The notes below the pieces were generated by a model. The model did no database searches and had not been told where the DNA came from. It saw only the letters and a list, made by a program, of their open reading frames with translations. The position numbers and the translations under genes are program-made. From the NCBI RefSeq assembly GCF_020907985.1, contig NZ_JAJJPA010000029.1, positions 20,348 through 84,347 on the forward strand: DNA of 64,000 nucleotides, read 5' to 3'. Below, in pieces: positions 33,542-42,681 of the stretch; positions within the stretch are counted from its first letter, which is position 1, and every line of letters starts with the position of its first letter. Origin of the DNA: Kitasatospora humi. Its GTDB lineage: Bacteria; Actinomycetota; Actinomycetes; Streptomycetales; Streptomycetaceae.

Positions 33542-34735
33542 TCAGGCTGCCGGGGCGGCCCAGTCGATCCGGTGGTGGAGGTGCGCGGAGAACTTCTCCG
33601 GGTTCATCAGCTTCATTCCGATCGGCATCAGGGCGTCGCGCAGCACCCGCCCGACCGGGCCGGCCGCCTTGTTGCTGTTGGTGCGCTCGGTCTGCTTGAT
33701 GATCCGCTCGACGCGCGGGCGGCGCAGCGCCTCGTACTGCGCGAGCGCCTGCGGCAGGGGCAGGTCCCGCAGGCACCGGGCGAGTTCCACCGAGCTCTCG
33801 ATCGCCAGTGAGGCGCCCTGGCCGGAGCTGGAGGAGGGCGCGTGGGCCGCGTCCCCGACCAGCACCATCCGGCCGCGGTTCCAGTGCGGCACCCGGGGCA
33901 TGCTCTCCATCGGCCCGGTCATCAGCAGCTCGGCCGGATCGGTGCGCCGGATCAGGTCCAGCGCCGGCGTGTGGTCCTCGGCGCAGGCCTCGGCCAGCAC
34001 CTCCAGCCAGTGCCCGGCGCCGCGGGCGACCGCCTCGGCCAGCGTCAACGGCTCCGGGTGCGGCAGGTTGATGAACCAGACCGCCTTGCCGCCGATCACC
34101 TGCAAGCCGAAGAAGGCCCGCTTGCCGAAGGTCATGAACATCTTGCCGTTGGTGTCCGGCACTGCCCCGGCCGCGGCGCTCACCGAGCCGAAGCCCTGCA
34201 GTCCGGCGTACCGCGGCTGCGGTGCGCCCGGGTCGATCAAGCTCCGCACCGTGGAACGGATCCCGTCGGCGCCGATCAGCAAGTCGCCGGTGGCGGTGCT
34301 GCCGTCGGCGAACTGCGCGGTGACGGAGTCCCTGCTTTCCCGGACTCCGACCAGTCGCTTGCCGTGCTCGATCCGGATGCCACGGCGGCGGGCCTCGGCG
34401 TAGAGCGCCTGGTAGAGGTCGCTGCGCATGACCAGCCGGGTGGGCTCCAGGGTGCCGGGGTTGCCGATCTCGGCGAGCTGCTTGCCGTTCCAGCTCTGCA
34501 GCACGATCGACTTCATCGGATCGCCGAGCCCTCGGACCAGATCGCCGGCGCCGATCGCGTCCAGCGCGGCCAGGCCGTTGGGCGCCAGGCCGAGCCCGGC
34601 GCCGACGCCGTCGGCGGTGCCCTGGTACGCCTCGTGGATGGTGGCCTCTATTCCGGCCTGCTGCAGGGCCATCGCGGTGACCGGGCCGGCGACGCCGCCG
34701 CCGATGACCAGGGCGGTGTTGATGTGGTGGGACAT
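33542..34735 (-). CDS. FAD-dependent aromatic-ring monooxygenase (UbiH/tetracycline-hydroxylase type)
   Basis: This 397-aa flavoprotein starts at ATG 34733-34735 with AAGGAG upstream. It has the dinucleotide-binding loop VIGGGVAGPVTAM, the DG motif LLIGADGIRSTVR, and GDAAHAPSSSSGQGASLAIE, the GD motif that contacts the FAD ribose. Class A monooxygenases use NADPH and oxygen to hydroxylate aromatic or polyketide substrates; some inactivate antibiotics such as rifampicin or tetracycline. With the small gene upstream it lies divergent to a PadR repressor, an arrangement typical of inducible detoxification. Confidence 0.88.
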   Translation of the reverse strand: MSHHINTALVIGGGVAGPVTAMALQQAGIEATIHEAYQGTADGVGAGLGLAPNGLAALDAIGAGDLVRGLGDPMKSIVLQSWNGKQLAEIGNPGTLEPTRLVMRSDLYQALYAEARRRGIRIEHGKRLVGVRESRDSVTAQFADGSTATGDLLIGADGIRSTVRSLIDPGAPQPRYAGLQGFGSVSAAAGAVPDTNGKMFMTFGKRAFFGLQVIGGKAVWFINLPHPEPLTLAEAVARGAGHWLEVLAEACAEDHTPALDLIRRTDPAELLMTGPMESMPRVPHWNRGRMVLVGDAAHAPSSSSGQGASLAIESSVELARCLRDLPLPQALAQYEALRRPRVERIIKQTERTNSNKAAGPVGRVLRDALMPIGMKLMNPEKFSAHLHHRIDWAAPAA

Positions 34736-34779
34736 GTCCGGGTTCTCCTTCTGCGGTTGCGGGTTCCGTCGTGGCGGGG

Positions 34780-35229
34780 TCAGGCCCGGGTCGGGTCGTC
34801 GATGGTGGGGGTGGTGCCGGTGCGGTGGGCCTGGCGCAGGTCGTCCAGGTACTCCCGGGAGCACATCGCGGAGAGGATCGCGATGCCGCCGCGGTGGACG
34901 CGCACCTCGCTGTTGTCGGCGGTGCCGACCAGCCGGATCCGCGGGCCGGCGGAGCCGGCGGTCGGGCCCTGGCCGTCCTTCACCCGGCCGCGAGCGGGCC
35001 AGGCCACGTCCCAGTGGTCGATCACGGCCCCATCGGGCACCAGCAGCTTGAGCATCGCGCGCTGCAGGTCGATCCGGATCTCCAGCTCGGCGGGCAGTTC
35101 GGGGGAGCGCAGGTCGAGCACGACGGCTCCGCTGCGGGCCTTGACCTCGAAGGCGCTGGTGGCGGTCCAGCGGCCCAGGCGCTTGGCGGTGGCGTGGTCG
35201 ACGTGGATGCGCTCGATGGTGGTGGTCAC
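34780..35229 (-). CDS. hypothetical beta-strand-rich protein (149 aa)
   Basis: The product starts at GTG 35227-35229 (GGAGGAG nine nucleotides upstream) with MTTTIERIHVDHATAKRLGRW. It is soluble and strand-rich (AVVLDLRSPELPAELEIRIDLQRAMLKLLVPDG). This pattern recalls the beta-sheet domain of cell-wall-stress proteins (LiaF/DUF1707 C-terminal or putative adhesin domains) but is not decisive. It precedes the FAD monooxygenase gene by 44 bp in an apparent operon opposite the padR gene, so it may share its inducer. Confidence 0.7.
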   Translation of the reverse strand: MTTTIERIHVDHATAKRLGRWTATSAFEVKARSGAVVLDLRSPELPAELEIRIDLQRAMLKLLVPDGAVIDHWDVAWPARGRVKDGQGPTAGSAGPRIRLVGTADNSEVRVHRGGIAILSAMCSREYLDDLRQAHRTGTTPTIDDPTRA

Positions 35230-35269
35230 TTCGGGGAACTCCTCCGTCGCGGGGCCGACTCCCTGTCGG

Positions 35270-35335
35270 CTCATCCATAGTTGCACTGAAACTAGGTCCG
35301 GCGCAACTAGTTCCATCGGTAGTAATATCCGGATC
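35270..35335. promoter_or_regulatory. PadR-type operator/promoter region
   Basis: AGTTGC (35279-35284) is inverted as GCAACT (35303-35308), and AACTAGTT (35305-35312) is a perfect palindrome; ACTAG recurs at 35291-35295. The region lies between the divergent padR gene and the 149-aa/monooxygenase genes, where PadR repressors bind. Confidence 0.55.
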
Positions 35336-35965
35336 ATGAGTTCTGCCGCCAAGAGCCCCAAGGGCTCCCCGATCACGCTGACCGTGCTGTCGCTGCTGCA
35401 CTTCAAGCCGCTGCACCCGTACGGGATGCAACGGCTGCTCAAGCAGTGGGGGAAGGACCAAGTGGTCAACGTCGGCCAGCGGACCAGCCTCTACCGCGCC
35501 ATCGACCGACTGCTGGGCGCCGGCCTGATCGCCGTCCGCGAGACCGAGCGCGATCAGCAGTACCCGGAGCGGACCGTCTACGAGATCACCGACGCCGGCC
35601 GCGAGGCGACCCGCAGCTGGCTGCTGGAGATGCTGCGCGAGCCCAGGCTGGAGTTCCCGGAGTTCCCGGTCGCCCTGTCCAACCTGATGCTGCTCGCGCC
35701 GGACGAGATCGAGCGGGCCCTGACCGACCGCCTCACCGCGGTGCGCGCGGGTCAGGCGGCACAGCAGCGCTCACTGGCCGAGACCGCCCGGTTCGGCGTC
35801 CCCCGGGTCGCCATGCTGGAGAACGAGTACGCGGTCGCCCTCGCCGCCGCCGAGGGCGACTGGCTGGAGGGGCTGATCGCCGACCTCCGCTCCGGCGACC
35901 TCACCTGGAGCGCCGAGGAGCTGATCGCCGTGGCCCAGGCGAGCGAGGCCCAGGCGCCGCAGTAG
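35336..35965 (+). CDS. PadR-family transcriptional regulator
   Basis: This 209-aa protein starts at ATG 35336. Its N-terminal PadR winged helix reads PITLTVLSLLHFKPLHPYGMQRLLKQWG and RTSLYRAIDRLLGAGLIAVRETERDQQYPERTVYEITDAG; the C-terminal Vir_act_alpha-like helices (about 110-205) mediate dimerisation. PadR proteins repress neighbouring efflux or catabolic genes and release DNA on binding phenolic or drug-like inducers. The divergent hypothetical/FAD monooxygenase pair is the evident target, with inverted repeats in the 106-bp spacer. Ordinary length for subfamily s2 members. Confidence 0.9.
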   Translation: MSSAAKSPKGSPITLTVLSLLHFKPLHPYGMQRLLKQWGKDQVVNVGQRTSLYRAIDRLLGAGLIAVRETERDQQYPERTVYEITDAGREATRSWLLEMLREPRLEFPEFPVALSNLMLLAPDEIERALTDRLTAVRAGQAAQQRSLAETARFGVPRVAMLENEYAVALAAAEGDWLEGLIADLRSGDLTWSAEELIAVAQASEAQAPQ

Positions 35966-36097
35966 GGGACCGTCCGCTCCGCGGAGGTCGGGCGGGTGTG
36001 CCGGCGCCGGCGAGCCGGCCGGCGGCAAAAAGCGCTGGCAGCCGGCCCGCTGCCGCACGACAATCGGGCCGTCAGGCAAGCCCCCTCGGAGATCCTC

Positions 36098-37018
36098 ATG
36101 TCCAGCCCCGTCCCGCCGCCCGCGCTCGACAGCCTGCGCGGCCTCGTCCTCGGCGACGCCTTCGGCGACCAGTGGCTCGGGCTGTCGCCCGACGAGGCAC
36201 AGGTGCGTCACGTCAACCGGGAGCTTCGCCCCGCACCGTGGGAGTGGACCGATGACTCGGCGATGGCGCTGGTGGTGGTGCGCCACCTCACCGAGCACGA
36301 GGAGATCCACCAGGACGTGCTCGCCCGCGACTTCGCAGCGGCCTACACCGCCGACCCGGCCCGCAAGTACGGGCCCTCGATGCACCAGGTGCTGCGCGCG
36401 ATCGGTGACGGCGCCGACTGGCGGGCGGTCACCGCGGCGATGTTCGGCGGGCAGGGCTCGCACGGCAATGGGGCCGCGATGCGGGTGGCACCGCTGGGGG
36501 CCTGGTTCGCGACGGACCTTGACCGAGTCGCCGAGCAGGCTCGGCTCTCGGCCGTGACCACGCACTTCCACCCGGAGGCCGCCGCCGGCGCGGTCGCCGT
36601 CGCGCTCGCCGCGGCCCTGGCGGCGCGTAGCCGGGGGGAAGCCGCGCCTGGGCGAGCAGACCTCCTGCGCCGGATCGCCGACCTGCTCCCGGACAGCGAC
36701 GTCCGGTCCGGCCTGCGGATCGCCGCCCGGCTGCCGGTCGGTACGAGTGTGCGGCACGCGGCCGCGGTCCTCGGGTCGGGTCATCGGCTGTCGGCACCGG
36801 ACACCGTGCCGTTCGCGCTGTGGGCGGCGGCCGGGCAGCTGGACGACCTGCCGGAGGCGATCTGGAGCACGCTCGGTGGCTGGGGCGACACGGACACCAC
36901 CTGCGCGATCGCCGCCGGCGTGGTCGCCGCGCGGACGGGGCTCGACGGCGTGCCGCAGCGGTGGCTGACGGCCTGCGAGGCGGTGCCCGGCATCAGCCCT
37001 GAGCAGTGGGGGGAGTGA
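36098..37018 (+). CDS. ADP-ribosylglycohydrolase family protein
   Basis: This 306-aa protein starts at ATG 36098 (MSSPVPPPALDSLRGLVLGDAFGDQWLG); the longer reading frame upstream is rejected as unrelated. It carries the metal-binding motifs EWTDDSAMAL near the start and GGWGDTDTTCAIAAGVV near the end, which place two metal ions, and HGNGAAMRVAPLG in between. Such enzymes remove ADP-ribose from proteins or free conjugates; DraG, which restores nitrogenase, is the best-known member. No ADP-ribosyltransferase is adjacent, so the target is unknown. A strong terminator follows. Confidence 0.9.
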   Translation: MSSPVPPPALDSLRGLVLGDAFGDQWLGLSPDEAQVRHVNRELRPAPWEWTDDSAMALVVVRHLTEHEEIHQDVLARDFAAAYTADPARKYGPSMHQVLRAIGDGADWRAVTAAMFGGQGSHGNGAAMRVAPLGAWFATDLDRVAEQARLSAVTTHFHPEAAAGAVAVALAAALAARSRGEAAPGRADLLRRIADLLPDSDVRSGLRIAARLPVGTSVRHAAAVLGSGHRLSAPDTVPFALWAAAGQLDDLPEAIWSTLGGWGDTDTTCAIAAGVVAARTGLDGVPQRWLTACEAVPGISPEQWGE

Positions 37019-37020
37019 CG

Positions 37021-37057
37021 GACGCCCGCCCCGGCCGTGCAGCCGGGAGCGGGCGTC
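37021..37057 (+). terminator. terminator after the ADP-ribosylglycohydrolase gene
   Basis: gacgcccgc (37021-37029) pairs with gcgggcgtc (37049-37057), and the interior ccggc/gccgg extends the stem. It starts 3 bp beyond the stop codon. Confidence 0.65.
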
Positions 37058-37082
37058 GGTGAGCCCGATCAGTACTCGAGGA

Positions 37083-37388
37083 TCAGTACTTGAAGAGCGA
37101 CTCCAGCGAACCGGAGGTGTTCCGGGAGCAGGTGTTCGCCAGGCAGCCGAGGTGCCACATGCGCTCGACGGTGGCCAGTACGGTGTAGTGGTCGGCCAGG
37201 GTGTTCGACTCCCTGTGCTTGCCGCCCTTGGAGTTGATCACGATCAGCGGGGCGTCGCCGCCGCCGAGCACCGTGCCGTTGGCGCCGACCGGACTGCCGG
37301 GGCCGCCGGAGTAGCCGGAGTAGTCGTTCTCGTCCCAGCTGATCACGATGCTGGAGTCGCTGTGCTTCCAGGGCGGAATCGCAATGAA
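37083..37388 (-). pseudogene. C-terminal remnant of a phosphoesterase (phospholipase C-like) gene
   Basis: About 101 codons encode FIAIPPWKHSDSSIVISWDE, then YSGGPGSPVGANGTVLGGGDAPLIV and HYTVLATVERMWHLGCLANTC. This is the end of secreted acid phosphatase/phospholipase C-type phosphoesterases, whose full length is several hundred residues. The family-like sequence begins abruptly at about 37388, and the frame upstream is just the shadow of the M1 peptidase gene. No start codon or signal peptide is present, so this is a truncated remnant. Confidence 0.7.
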
Positions 37389-37459
37389 CGGGCGGTGAAC
37401 GTGGCGGAACGTCAGGTGGGCGGTCGCGGCGCGTCCGGCTGCCCCGGCAGCTACGGCGG

Positions 37460-38815
37460 TCACGGCAGGGCCGGCAGCTCCGGCTGGAAGAGCCAGGCGT
37501 CCAGCAGCCGCGCCACCGCGCCGTACCGCTGTGCGTGCGCCAGGAAGTCCTCGGTGGTCACCACGCCGTGCCGCCGCGCGGCCGTCCACTCCCGCAGCAG
37601 CGCCGCGAACGCCGCGTCGCCCAGGGTGCGGCGAAGCGCGTAGACCGCGAGGCCGCCGCGCTCGTACACCCGGTCGTCGAACATCAGTCGGCGGCCCGGG
37701 TCGGCCAGTACCAAGTCCTGTGGCAGCTCGGCCAGTCGGGCGTGCGCGCGAGCCGCGTGCACGCTCGTCGCAGGGCCGCCCGCATGCTCGGACCAGGCCC
37801 ACTCGGCGTACTTGGCGAAGCCCTCGTTCAGCCAGATGTGCCGCCAGTCGGCCACCGTCACGCTGTTCCCGAACCACTGGTGGGCCAGCTCGTGCGCCAC
37901 CAGGCGCTCCCAACCGCGCACACCGTCGACATGGTTGCTGCCGAAGACCGCCATGCCCTGGGCTTCCACCGGGACGTCCAGCTCTTCGTCGGCCACCACC
38001 ACCGTGTAGCCGTCGAAGGGGTACGGGCCGAACAACTCGCCGAAGAACCGCATCATCTGGGGCTGCCGCCCGAAGTCGGCGGTGAACCGGTCCAGCAACG
38101 CCGCCGGCACGTGGGCGGTCTGCGGCACCTCACCGGCCAGCACCACCCGCTCCAGCGGGGCGACCGCCATCCCGACCAGGTAGCTCGGGGTCGGCGCGGA
38201 CTGCTCGTACACCCAGGTGCTGCTACTCGCCCGGGTGGTCCGGGAGAGCAGCCGGCCGCCCGTCACCACCGCGTACGGCGACGGCGCGGTGAGCGAGAGC
38301 AGGTACGACGCCTTGTCCGACGGCCGGTCGTTGCACGGGTACCAGGAGGGTGCGCCGATCGGCTGGCTGGCCACCAGCGCGCCGTCCGTCAGCTCCTCCC
38401 AACCGAGCCCGCCCCACTGGCTGCGCACCGGCTTCGGGTTGCCGCTGTAGTGCACCTCGACGGTGAACGCGGCCCCCGCCGGGACCGGCCGGGCCGGCTT
38501 GACCCGCAACTTGCCGCCGCGGTGGGCGTAGTGTGCGGCCTTGCCGTCCAGCAGCACCCGGCCGATCCGGAACTCGGCCAGGTCGAGCGCGAATTCACGC
38601 AGCGGCTCGGAGCCCGCGAGTGCCAGCAACCGGGCGGTGCCACCGAGCCGGTTGGGGCCCGGACGGTAGTCCAGCGTCAGCTCGTAGCGGTGCACCCGGT
38701 AGCGCGGATCGCCGTGGTCCGGAAAGTACGGATCACCGTACCGGTCTGACTGCTTGAGGCTCACCGAGCTGTCCACTCCCTGCGTCACGCCTGCCTGCCC
38801 TGGAGACCGTGTCAC
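37460..38815 (-). CDS. M1-family zinc aminopeptidase-like protein
   Basis: The 451-aa protein has the M1 N-terminal beta-sheet domain and the catalytic domain with HELAHQWFG (near residue 308) and downstream NEGFAKYAEW, together the HExxH-18-E zinc site. The exopeptidase motif is seen only in part as EAQGMAVFG (GxMEN-like). The gene begins at GTG 38813-38815, overlapping the stop of the Pls-like gene in a GTGA junction, so the two are translationally coupled. M1-type peptidases that degrade epsilon-poly-lysine are known from producers, so the enzyme may protect against or trim the polymer made next door. That role is inferred; there is no signal peptide. Confidence 0.85.
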   Translation of the reverse strand: MTRSPGQAGVTQGVDSSVSLKQSDRYGDPYFPDHGDPRYRVHRYELTLDYRPGPNRLGGTARLLALAGSEPLREFALDLAEFRIGRVLLDGKAAHYAHRGGKLRVKPARPVPAGAAFTVEVHYSGNPKPVRSQWGGLGWEELTDGALVASQPIGAPSWYPCNDRPSDKASYLLSLTAPSPYAVVTGGRLLSRTTRASSSTWVYEQSAPTPSYLVGMAVAPLERVVLAGEVPQTAHVPAALLDRFTADFGRQPQMMRFFGELFGPYPFDGYTVVVADEELDVPVEAQGMAVFGSNHVDGVRGWERLVAHELAHQWFGNSVTVADWRHIWLNEGFAKYAEWAWSEHAGGPATSVHAARAHARLAELPQDLVLADPGRRLMFDDRVYERGGLAVYALRRTLGDAAFAALLREWTAARRHGVVTTEDFLAHAQRYGAVARLLDAWLFQPELPALP

Positions 38816-41800
38816 GCCTGCCAGGCCTCGATCGGGTTGCCCAACCAGCGGGTGTCAGCCGGGACGGACTCGGCACGCATCACCAGCGAGGCCGGCCCGA
38901 GGGTGCTGCGGGCCCCGACGGTGCTGCCGGGCAGCACGATTCCGCCCGGGCCCAGCGTGGCGCCCTCGCGGAGGACCACAGTATCCATGCGCATGATCCG
39001 GTCGTGGAAGAGGTGGGTCTGCAGCACACAGCCCCGGTTGACGCTCACCCCGGCCTCCAGCGTGACCAGGTCGGCCTCCGGCAGCCAGTAGCTCTCGCAC
39101 CAGACGCCCCGGCCGATCCGGGCGCCCAGCGCACGCAGCCAGAGCACCATCAGCGGGGTGCCGGGCACCGCGCCGACCAGCCACGGCACCGCCAGCACCT
39201 CCACGAAGGTGTCGGCCAGCTCGTTGCGCCACACGAAGCCGCTCCACAGCGGGTGCTCCACCGGGCGGAAGCGGCCCACCAGCAGCCACTTGGCGGCGGC
39301 CGAGACCAGTGCGGCCAGCAGTCCGGCGGCCGGCAGCACGACGCCGCCGAGCAGCGCCATCACCAGCGGGTCGTGCAGCCGGCACAGCGCGGCCGCGGTG
39401 AGCACGGCCAGCGCGACCGAGCAGAACACCGGCAGCAGCCGGGCGAGTTCGACCAGACCGCGGGCCCAGAGCAGCCGGGTGGGCGGGTCGTAGGTCAGGC
39501 CCTTCTCGGCCTTCTCGGCGGCGCGCGGCAGCTTGACCGGCGGCAGGCCGAGGTAGGAGCTGCCCTTCTTGGCCTTCTTGGGGGTGGCCGACAGCACGCC
39601 GACCAGGCCGCGATCGGGCACCGCCCGGCCCGGCGCGGTCATCCCGGAGTTGCCCAGGAACGCCTTGCGCCCGATCTCGGCGCGGCCGATCCGCAGCCAG
39701 CCGCCGCCCAGCTCGTAGGGGGCGATCAGGGTGTCGTCGGCGAGGAAGGCACCGTCGCCGACGGTGGTCAGGCTGGGCAGCGCCAGCACCGTGGAGACCT
39801 CGGCGCGGCGCCCGACCTTCATGCCGAGCAGCCGCAGCCAGACCGGGGTGACCAGGCCGGCGTAGAGCGGGAAGAGCCGTTCCCGGGCCTGGTCCATCAG
39901 CTGGCTGACGGTCCAGGCCTGCCAGGCGATCCGGCCGTGCAGCGGATGGTGGCCGGGCAGCAGGCCGATGCTCAGCAGCCGGATCGCCGCGATGAGCAGC
40001 CCGGCGTAGCCCAGGCCGAAGACCAGCGCGGCCGGCGCCACCGCCACGAGGGCACCGCGCAGCGCACCGCCCAGCGACGCGCCGGACGGCACGAACAGCC
40101 CGGCCACCAGCACGGCCGGCACCGCGGCCAGCAGCGGAAGCAGCGTCAGGGCCAGCCCGGAGGCGCCGTAGGCGATCCCCCAGCCGGTCCGGCGCGGCGG
40201 GCGCTGCCGGGGCCAGCCGTGCTCGGCCCGGCCCAGCTTGGCGGCCGGCGCACCGCCCCAGCGCTGCCCGGTCGGCACCTGCCCGGTGACCGACGAACCG
40301 GGCGCGATCTCGGCCCGCTTGCCGACCCGGGCACCCGGCAGCAGGGTGCTGCGGGTGCCGACCACGGCGGCCGAGCCGACCCTGACCTGGCCGATCTCCA
40401 GCCGGTCGCCGTCCAACCAGTGACCGGACAGGTCCACTTCGGCCTCGACCGCACAGCCCCGGCCGAGCCGCAGCAGCCCGGTCACCGGCGGCAGCGAGTG
40501 CAGGTCCACCTCGGGCCCGATCCGGCAGCCCAGTGCCTGGCCGTAGCGCACCAGCCAGGAGCCGGAGAGCCCGGTGGCGCCGCTCGCCTCGGCCAGCCGC
40601 TCGGCCGCCCAGAGCCGTAGGTGCACCGAGCCGCCGCGCGGGTGGCTGCCCGGCTGCACCCCGCGCAGCAGCAGCCGGGCGCCGCCCGCCGCGACCGCGA
40701 TCCGGCCGGGCGGGCTGAACAGCACGGCGGCGCCCGTGCCGACCAGCCACCAGGAGGCGGTCGGCGCCCACGGGTAGCCGCCGAACAGGTGCAGCAGGTT
40801 GCCCAGGGCCAGCAGCGGCACCGTCCAGCGCAGCCCGGTCAGGGTGAACAGCGGTAGCAGCGCGAGCAGTTGGATCAGCTTGGCGCGGGCCGGCAGCGGG
40901 GTGACGGTCCGCTCGGCGCCGTCGGCCTGGGCGGTGCGCTCCAGGTGGCGGGCCAACTTGCGCAGCACCGGCTGCTGGTAGATGTCGAGCACGGCGGCGG
41001 CCGGGTAGCGGGCGCGCAGCAGGGTGGTGAGCCGGGCGGCGGCCAGGCTGCCGCCACCGATCGCGAAGAAGTCGTCGCGGGCGCTGGTCACCTGTACGCC
41101 GAGGATCTCGCTCCACTGCTCGGCGAGCCAGGCCTCGGTGCCGTAGAGCTGCTCGACCGGGCCGGCGGCCTCGGCTTCGGGCAGCGGCCAGGGCAGTGCG
41201 TCGCGGTCCACCTTGCCGGAGGTCCGGGTGGGCAGTCCGTCGACGACGGCGAGCAGCGGCACCAGCGCGGCCGGCAGTTCGGCGCGCAGCCGGGCCAGGG
41301 CCTGCTCGCGGTCGAAGTCGTCGCCCGTGACCAGGTAGCCGACCAGCAGCTGGTTGCCGCCGCGCGCGGTGCGAACGGCGGCTGCCGCGCCGGCCACCCC
41401 GGGCAGCGCCTGCAACGCGGCGTCCACCTCGCCGAGTTCGATCCGGCGTCCGCCGAGCTTGATCTGCTCGTCGGCCCGGCCGAGGAAGACCAGGCCCTCC
41501 GGATCGGCCCGGACCAGGTCGCCGCTGCGGTAGGCGCGGTCCCAGCCGAGCGCCGCCAGGGGCGCGTACTTCTCGGCGTCCTTGGCCGGATCCAGGTAGC
41601 GGGCCAGGCCGACGCCGCCGATCACCAGCTGGCCGCTGCCGCCGAGCGGGACCGGCTCGCCGGCCTCGTCCACCACGGCCAGCTCCCAGCCGTCCAGCGG
41701 CAGGCCGATCCGCACCGGGCCGTCGCCGCCGAGCAGCGCGGCGCAGGCGACCACGGTGGCCTCGGTCGGCCCGTAGGTGTTCCAGACCTCCCGCCCCTCC

Positions 41801-42681
41801 GTGACCAAGCGCTCGCTCAGCTCCGGCGGGCAGGCCTCGCCGCCGAAGATCAGCAGCCGTACGTCACCCAGTGATTCGGCCGGCCAGAGCGCGGCCAGGG
41901 TCGGGACCGTGGAAACCACGGTGATCTCCTGCTCGGCCAGCCAGGGGCCGAGGTCGGCGCCGCCGCGCACCTGGGAGCGGGGGACCGGCACCAGGCAGGC
42001 GCCGTGCCGCCAGGCCAGCCACATCTCCTCACAGGAGGCGTCGAACGCCACCGACAGGCCGGCCATCACCCGGTCGCCCGGGCCGATCGGCTCGTCCTGC
42101 AGGAAGAGCGCCGCCTCGGCGTCCACGAAGGCGGCGGCGCTGCGGTGGCTGACCGCGACGCCCTTGGGCTTGCCGGTGGAGCCGGAGGTGAAGATGATCC
42201 AGGCGTCGTCCTCGGGGCGCGGTTCGGCGGCCGACGAGCCCTTCGGGGCCAGGACGGTGAGCGCCAGCCCGGCGCCGAGCACCGCGCTCACCCCGGCCTC
42301 GCCGAACACGAGGTCGGCCCGCTCCTGCGGGTCCTCGGCGTCCACCGGCACGTAGGCGGCACCGGTGGCCAGCACGGCCAGGATCGCTACGTAGAGGTCA
42401 TTGGTGCCGGACGGCACCCGGACGCCCACCCGGTCGCCGCGCCCCACCCCCTCGGCGGCCAGCCGGCGGCGCAGCGCGGCCACCTCGCCGGTCAGCGCCT
42501 GGTAGCTGAGCCTGGTGTGCCCGTCGTCCAGTGCCGGCTCCTGCGGGTGCGCGGCGGCGCCGGCGGCCAGGATGTCCATCAGGGTGCGCGGCGGCGGTGC
42601 CGGCCGGGCCGCGAAGACGGCGAGCGGACCGCCAGGTCCGCCCTGCTCACCCCCGGTAGTGACCTGCGTCATGACAGCCAT
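38812..42681 (-). CDS. Pls/PosA-type peptide synthetase (epsilon-poly-L-lysine synthetase-like)
   Basis: This 1289-aa protein combines an adenylation domain (about 35-510, WIIFTSGSTGKPKG, NTYGPTEATV, YRSGDLVRADPEG) and a thiolation domain with FFAIGGGSLAAARL (serine about 541). Its long C-terminal part has six membrane helices alternating with left-handed beta-helix-like acyltransferase repeats. The order A-T-membrane/hexapeptide tandem domains is unique to the Pls/PosA family, whose best-studied member polymerises lysine through its side-chain amine. The adenylation part closely resembles what I remember of Streptomyces Pls, but the monomer here could be lysine, ornithine or diaminobutyrate. 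It starts at ATG 42681 (GAGG 5 nt upstream) and overlaps the M1 peptidase gene. Membrane location predicted. Confidence 0.9.
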   Translation of the reverse strand: MAVMTQVTTGGEQGGPGGPLAVFAARPAPPPRTLMDILAAGAAAHPQEPALDDGHTRLSYQALTGEVAALRRRLAAEGVGRGDRVGVRVPSGTNDLYVAILAVLATGAAYVPVDAEDPQERADLVFGEAGVSAVLGAGLALTVLAPKGSSAAEPRPEDDAWIIFTSGSTGKPKGVAVSHRSAAAFVDAEAALFLQDEPIGPGDRVMAGLSVAFDASCEEMWLAWRHGACLVPVPRSQVRGGADLGPWLAEQEITVVSTVPTLAALWPAESLGDVRLLIFGGEACPPELSERLVTEGREVWNTYGPTEATVVACAALLGGDGPVRIGLPLDGWELAVVDEAGEPVPLGGSGQLVIGGVGLARYLDPAKDAEKYAPLAALGWDRAYRSGDLVRADPEGLVFLGRADEQIKLGGRRIELGEVDAALQALPGVAGAAAAVRTARGGNQLLVGYLVTGDDFDREQALARLRAELPAALVPLLAVVDGLPTRTSGKVDRDALPWPLPEAEAAGPVEQLYGTEAWLAEQWSEILGVQVTSARDDFFAIGGGSLAAARLTTLLRARYPAAAVLDIYQQPVLRKLARHLERTAQADGAERTVTPLPARAKLIQLLALLPLFTLTGLRWTVPLLALGNLLHLFGGYPWAPTASWWLVGTGAAVLFSPPGRIAVAAGGARLLLRGVQPGSHPRGGSVHLRLWAAERLAEASGATGLSGSWLVRYGQALGCRIGPEVDLHSLPPVTGLLRLGRGCAVEAEVDLSGHWLDGDRLEIGQVRVGSAAVVGTRSTLLPGARVGKRAEIAPGSSVTGQVPTGQRWGGAPAAKLGRAEHGWPRQRPPRRTGWGIAYGASGLALTLLPLLAAVPAVLVAGLFVPSGASLGGALRGALVAVAPAALVFGLGYAGLLIAAIRLLSIGLLPGHHPLHGRIAWQAWTVSQLMDQARERLFPLYAGLVTPVWLRLLGMKVGRRAEVSTVLALPSLTTVGDGAFLADDTLIAPYELGGGWLRIGRAEIGRKAFLGNSGMTAPGRAVPDRGLVGVLSATPKKAKKGSSYLGLPPVKLPRAAEKAEKGLTYDPPTRLLWARGLVELARLLPVFCSVALAVLTAAALCRLHDPLVMALLGGVVLPAAGLLAALVSAAAKWLLVGRFRPVEHPLWSGFVWRNELADTFVEVLAVPWLVGAVPGTPLMVLWLRALGARIGRGVWCESYWLPEADLVTLEAGVSVNRGCVLQTHLFHDRIMRMDTVVLREGATLGPGGIVLPGSTVGARSTLGPASLVMRAESVPADTRWLGNPIEAWQA

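Noticed and set aside
32869..35461. A JetD/MksG nuclease gene downstream of the SMC gene
   Set aside because: I examined each reading frame. The genes are a TMEM175-like channel, an FAD monooxygenase and a small beta-rich protein; no TOPRIM-like motif was seen.
37389..37913. Extension of the phosphoesterase remnant upstream
   Set aside because: The frame is open only because it is antisense-like to, or out of phase with, the M1 peptidase gene; no phosphoesterase similarity was found there.
38809..40620. 603-codon open frame on the plus strand
   Set aside because: It lies entirely antisense to the Pls-like gene and shows only mirrored high-GC codon bias; no family motif. The 1163-codon plus-strand frame at 51422-54913 opposite glpD/glpK is rejected for the same reason.
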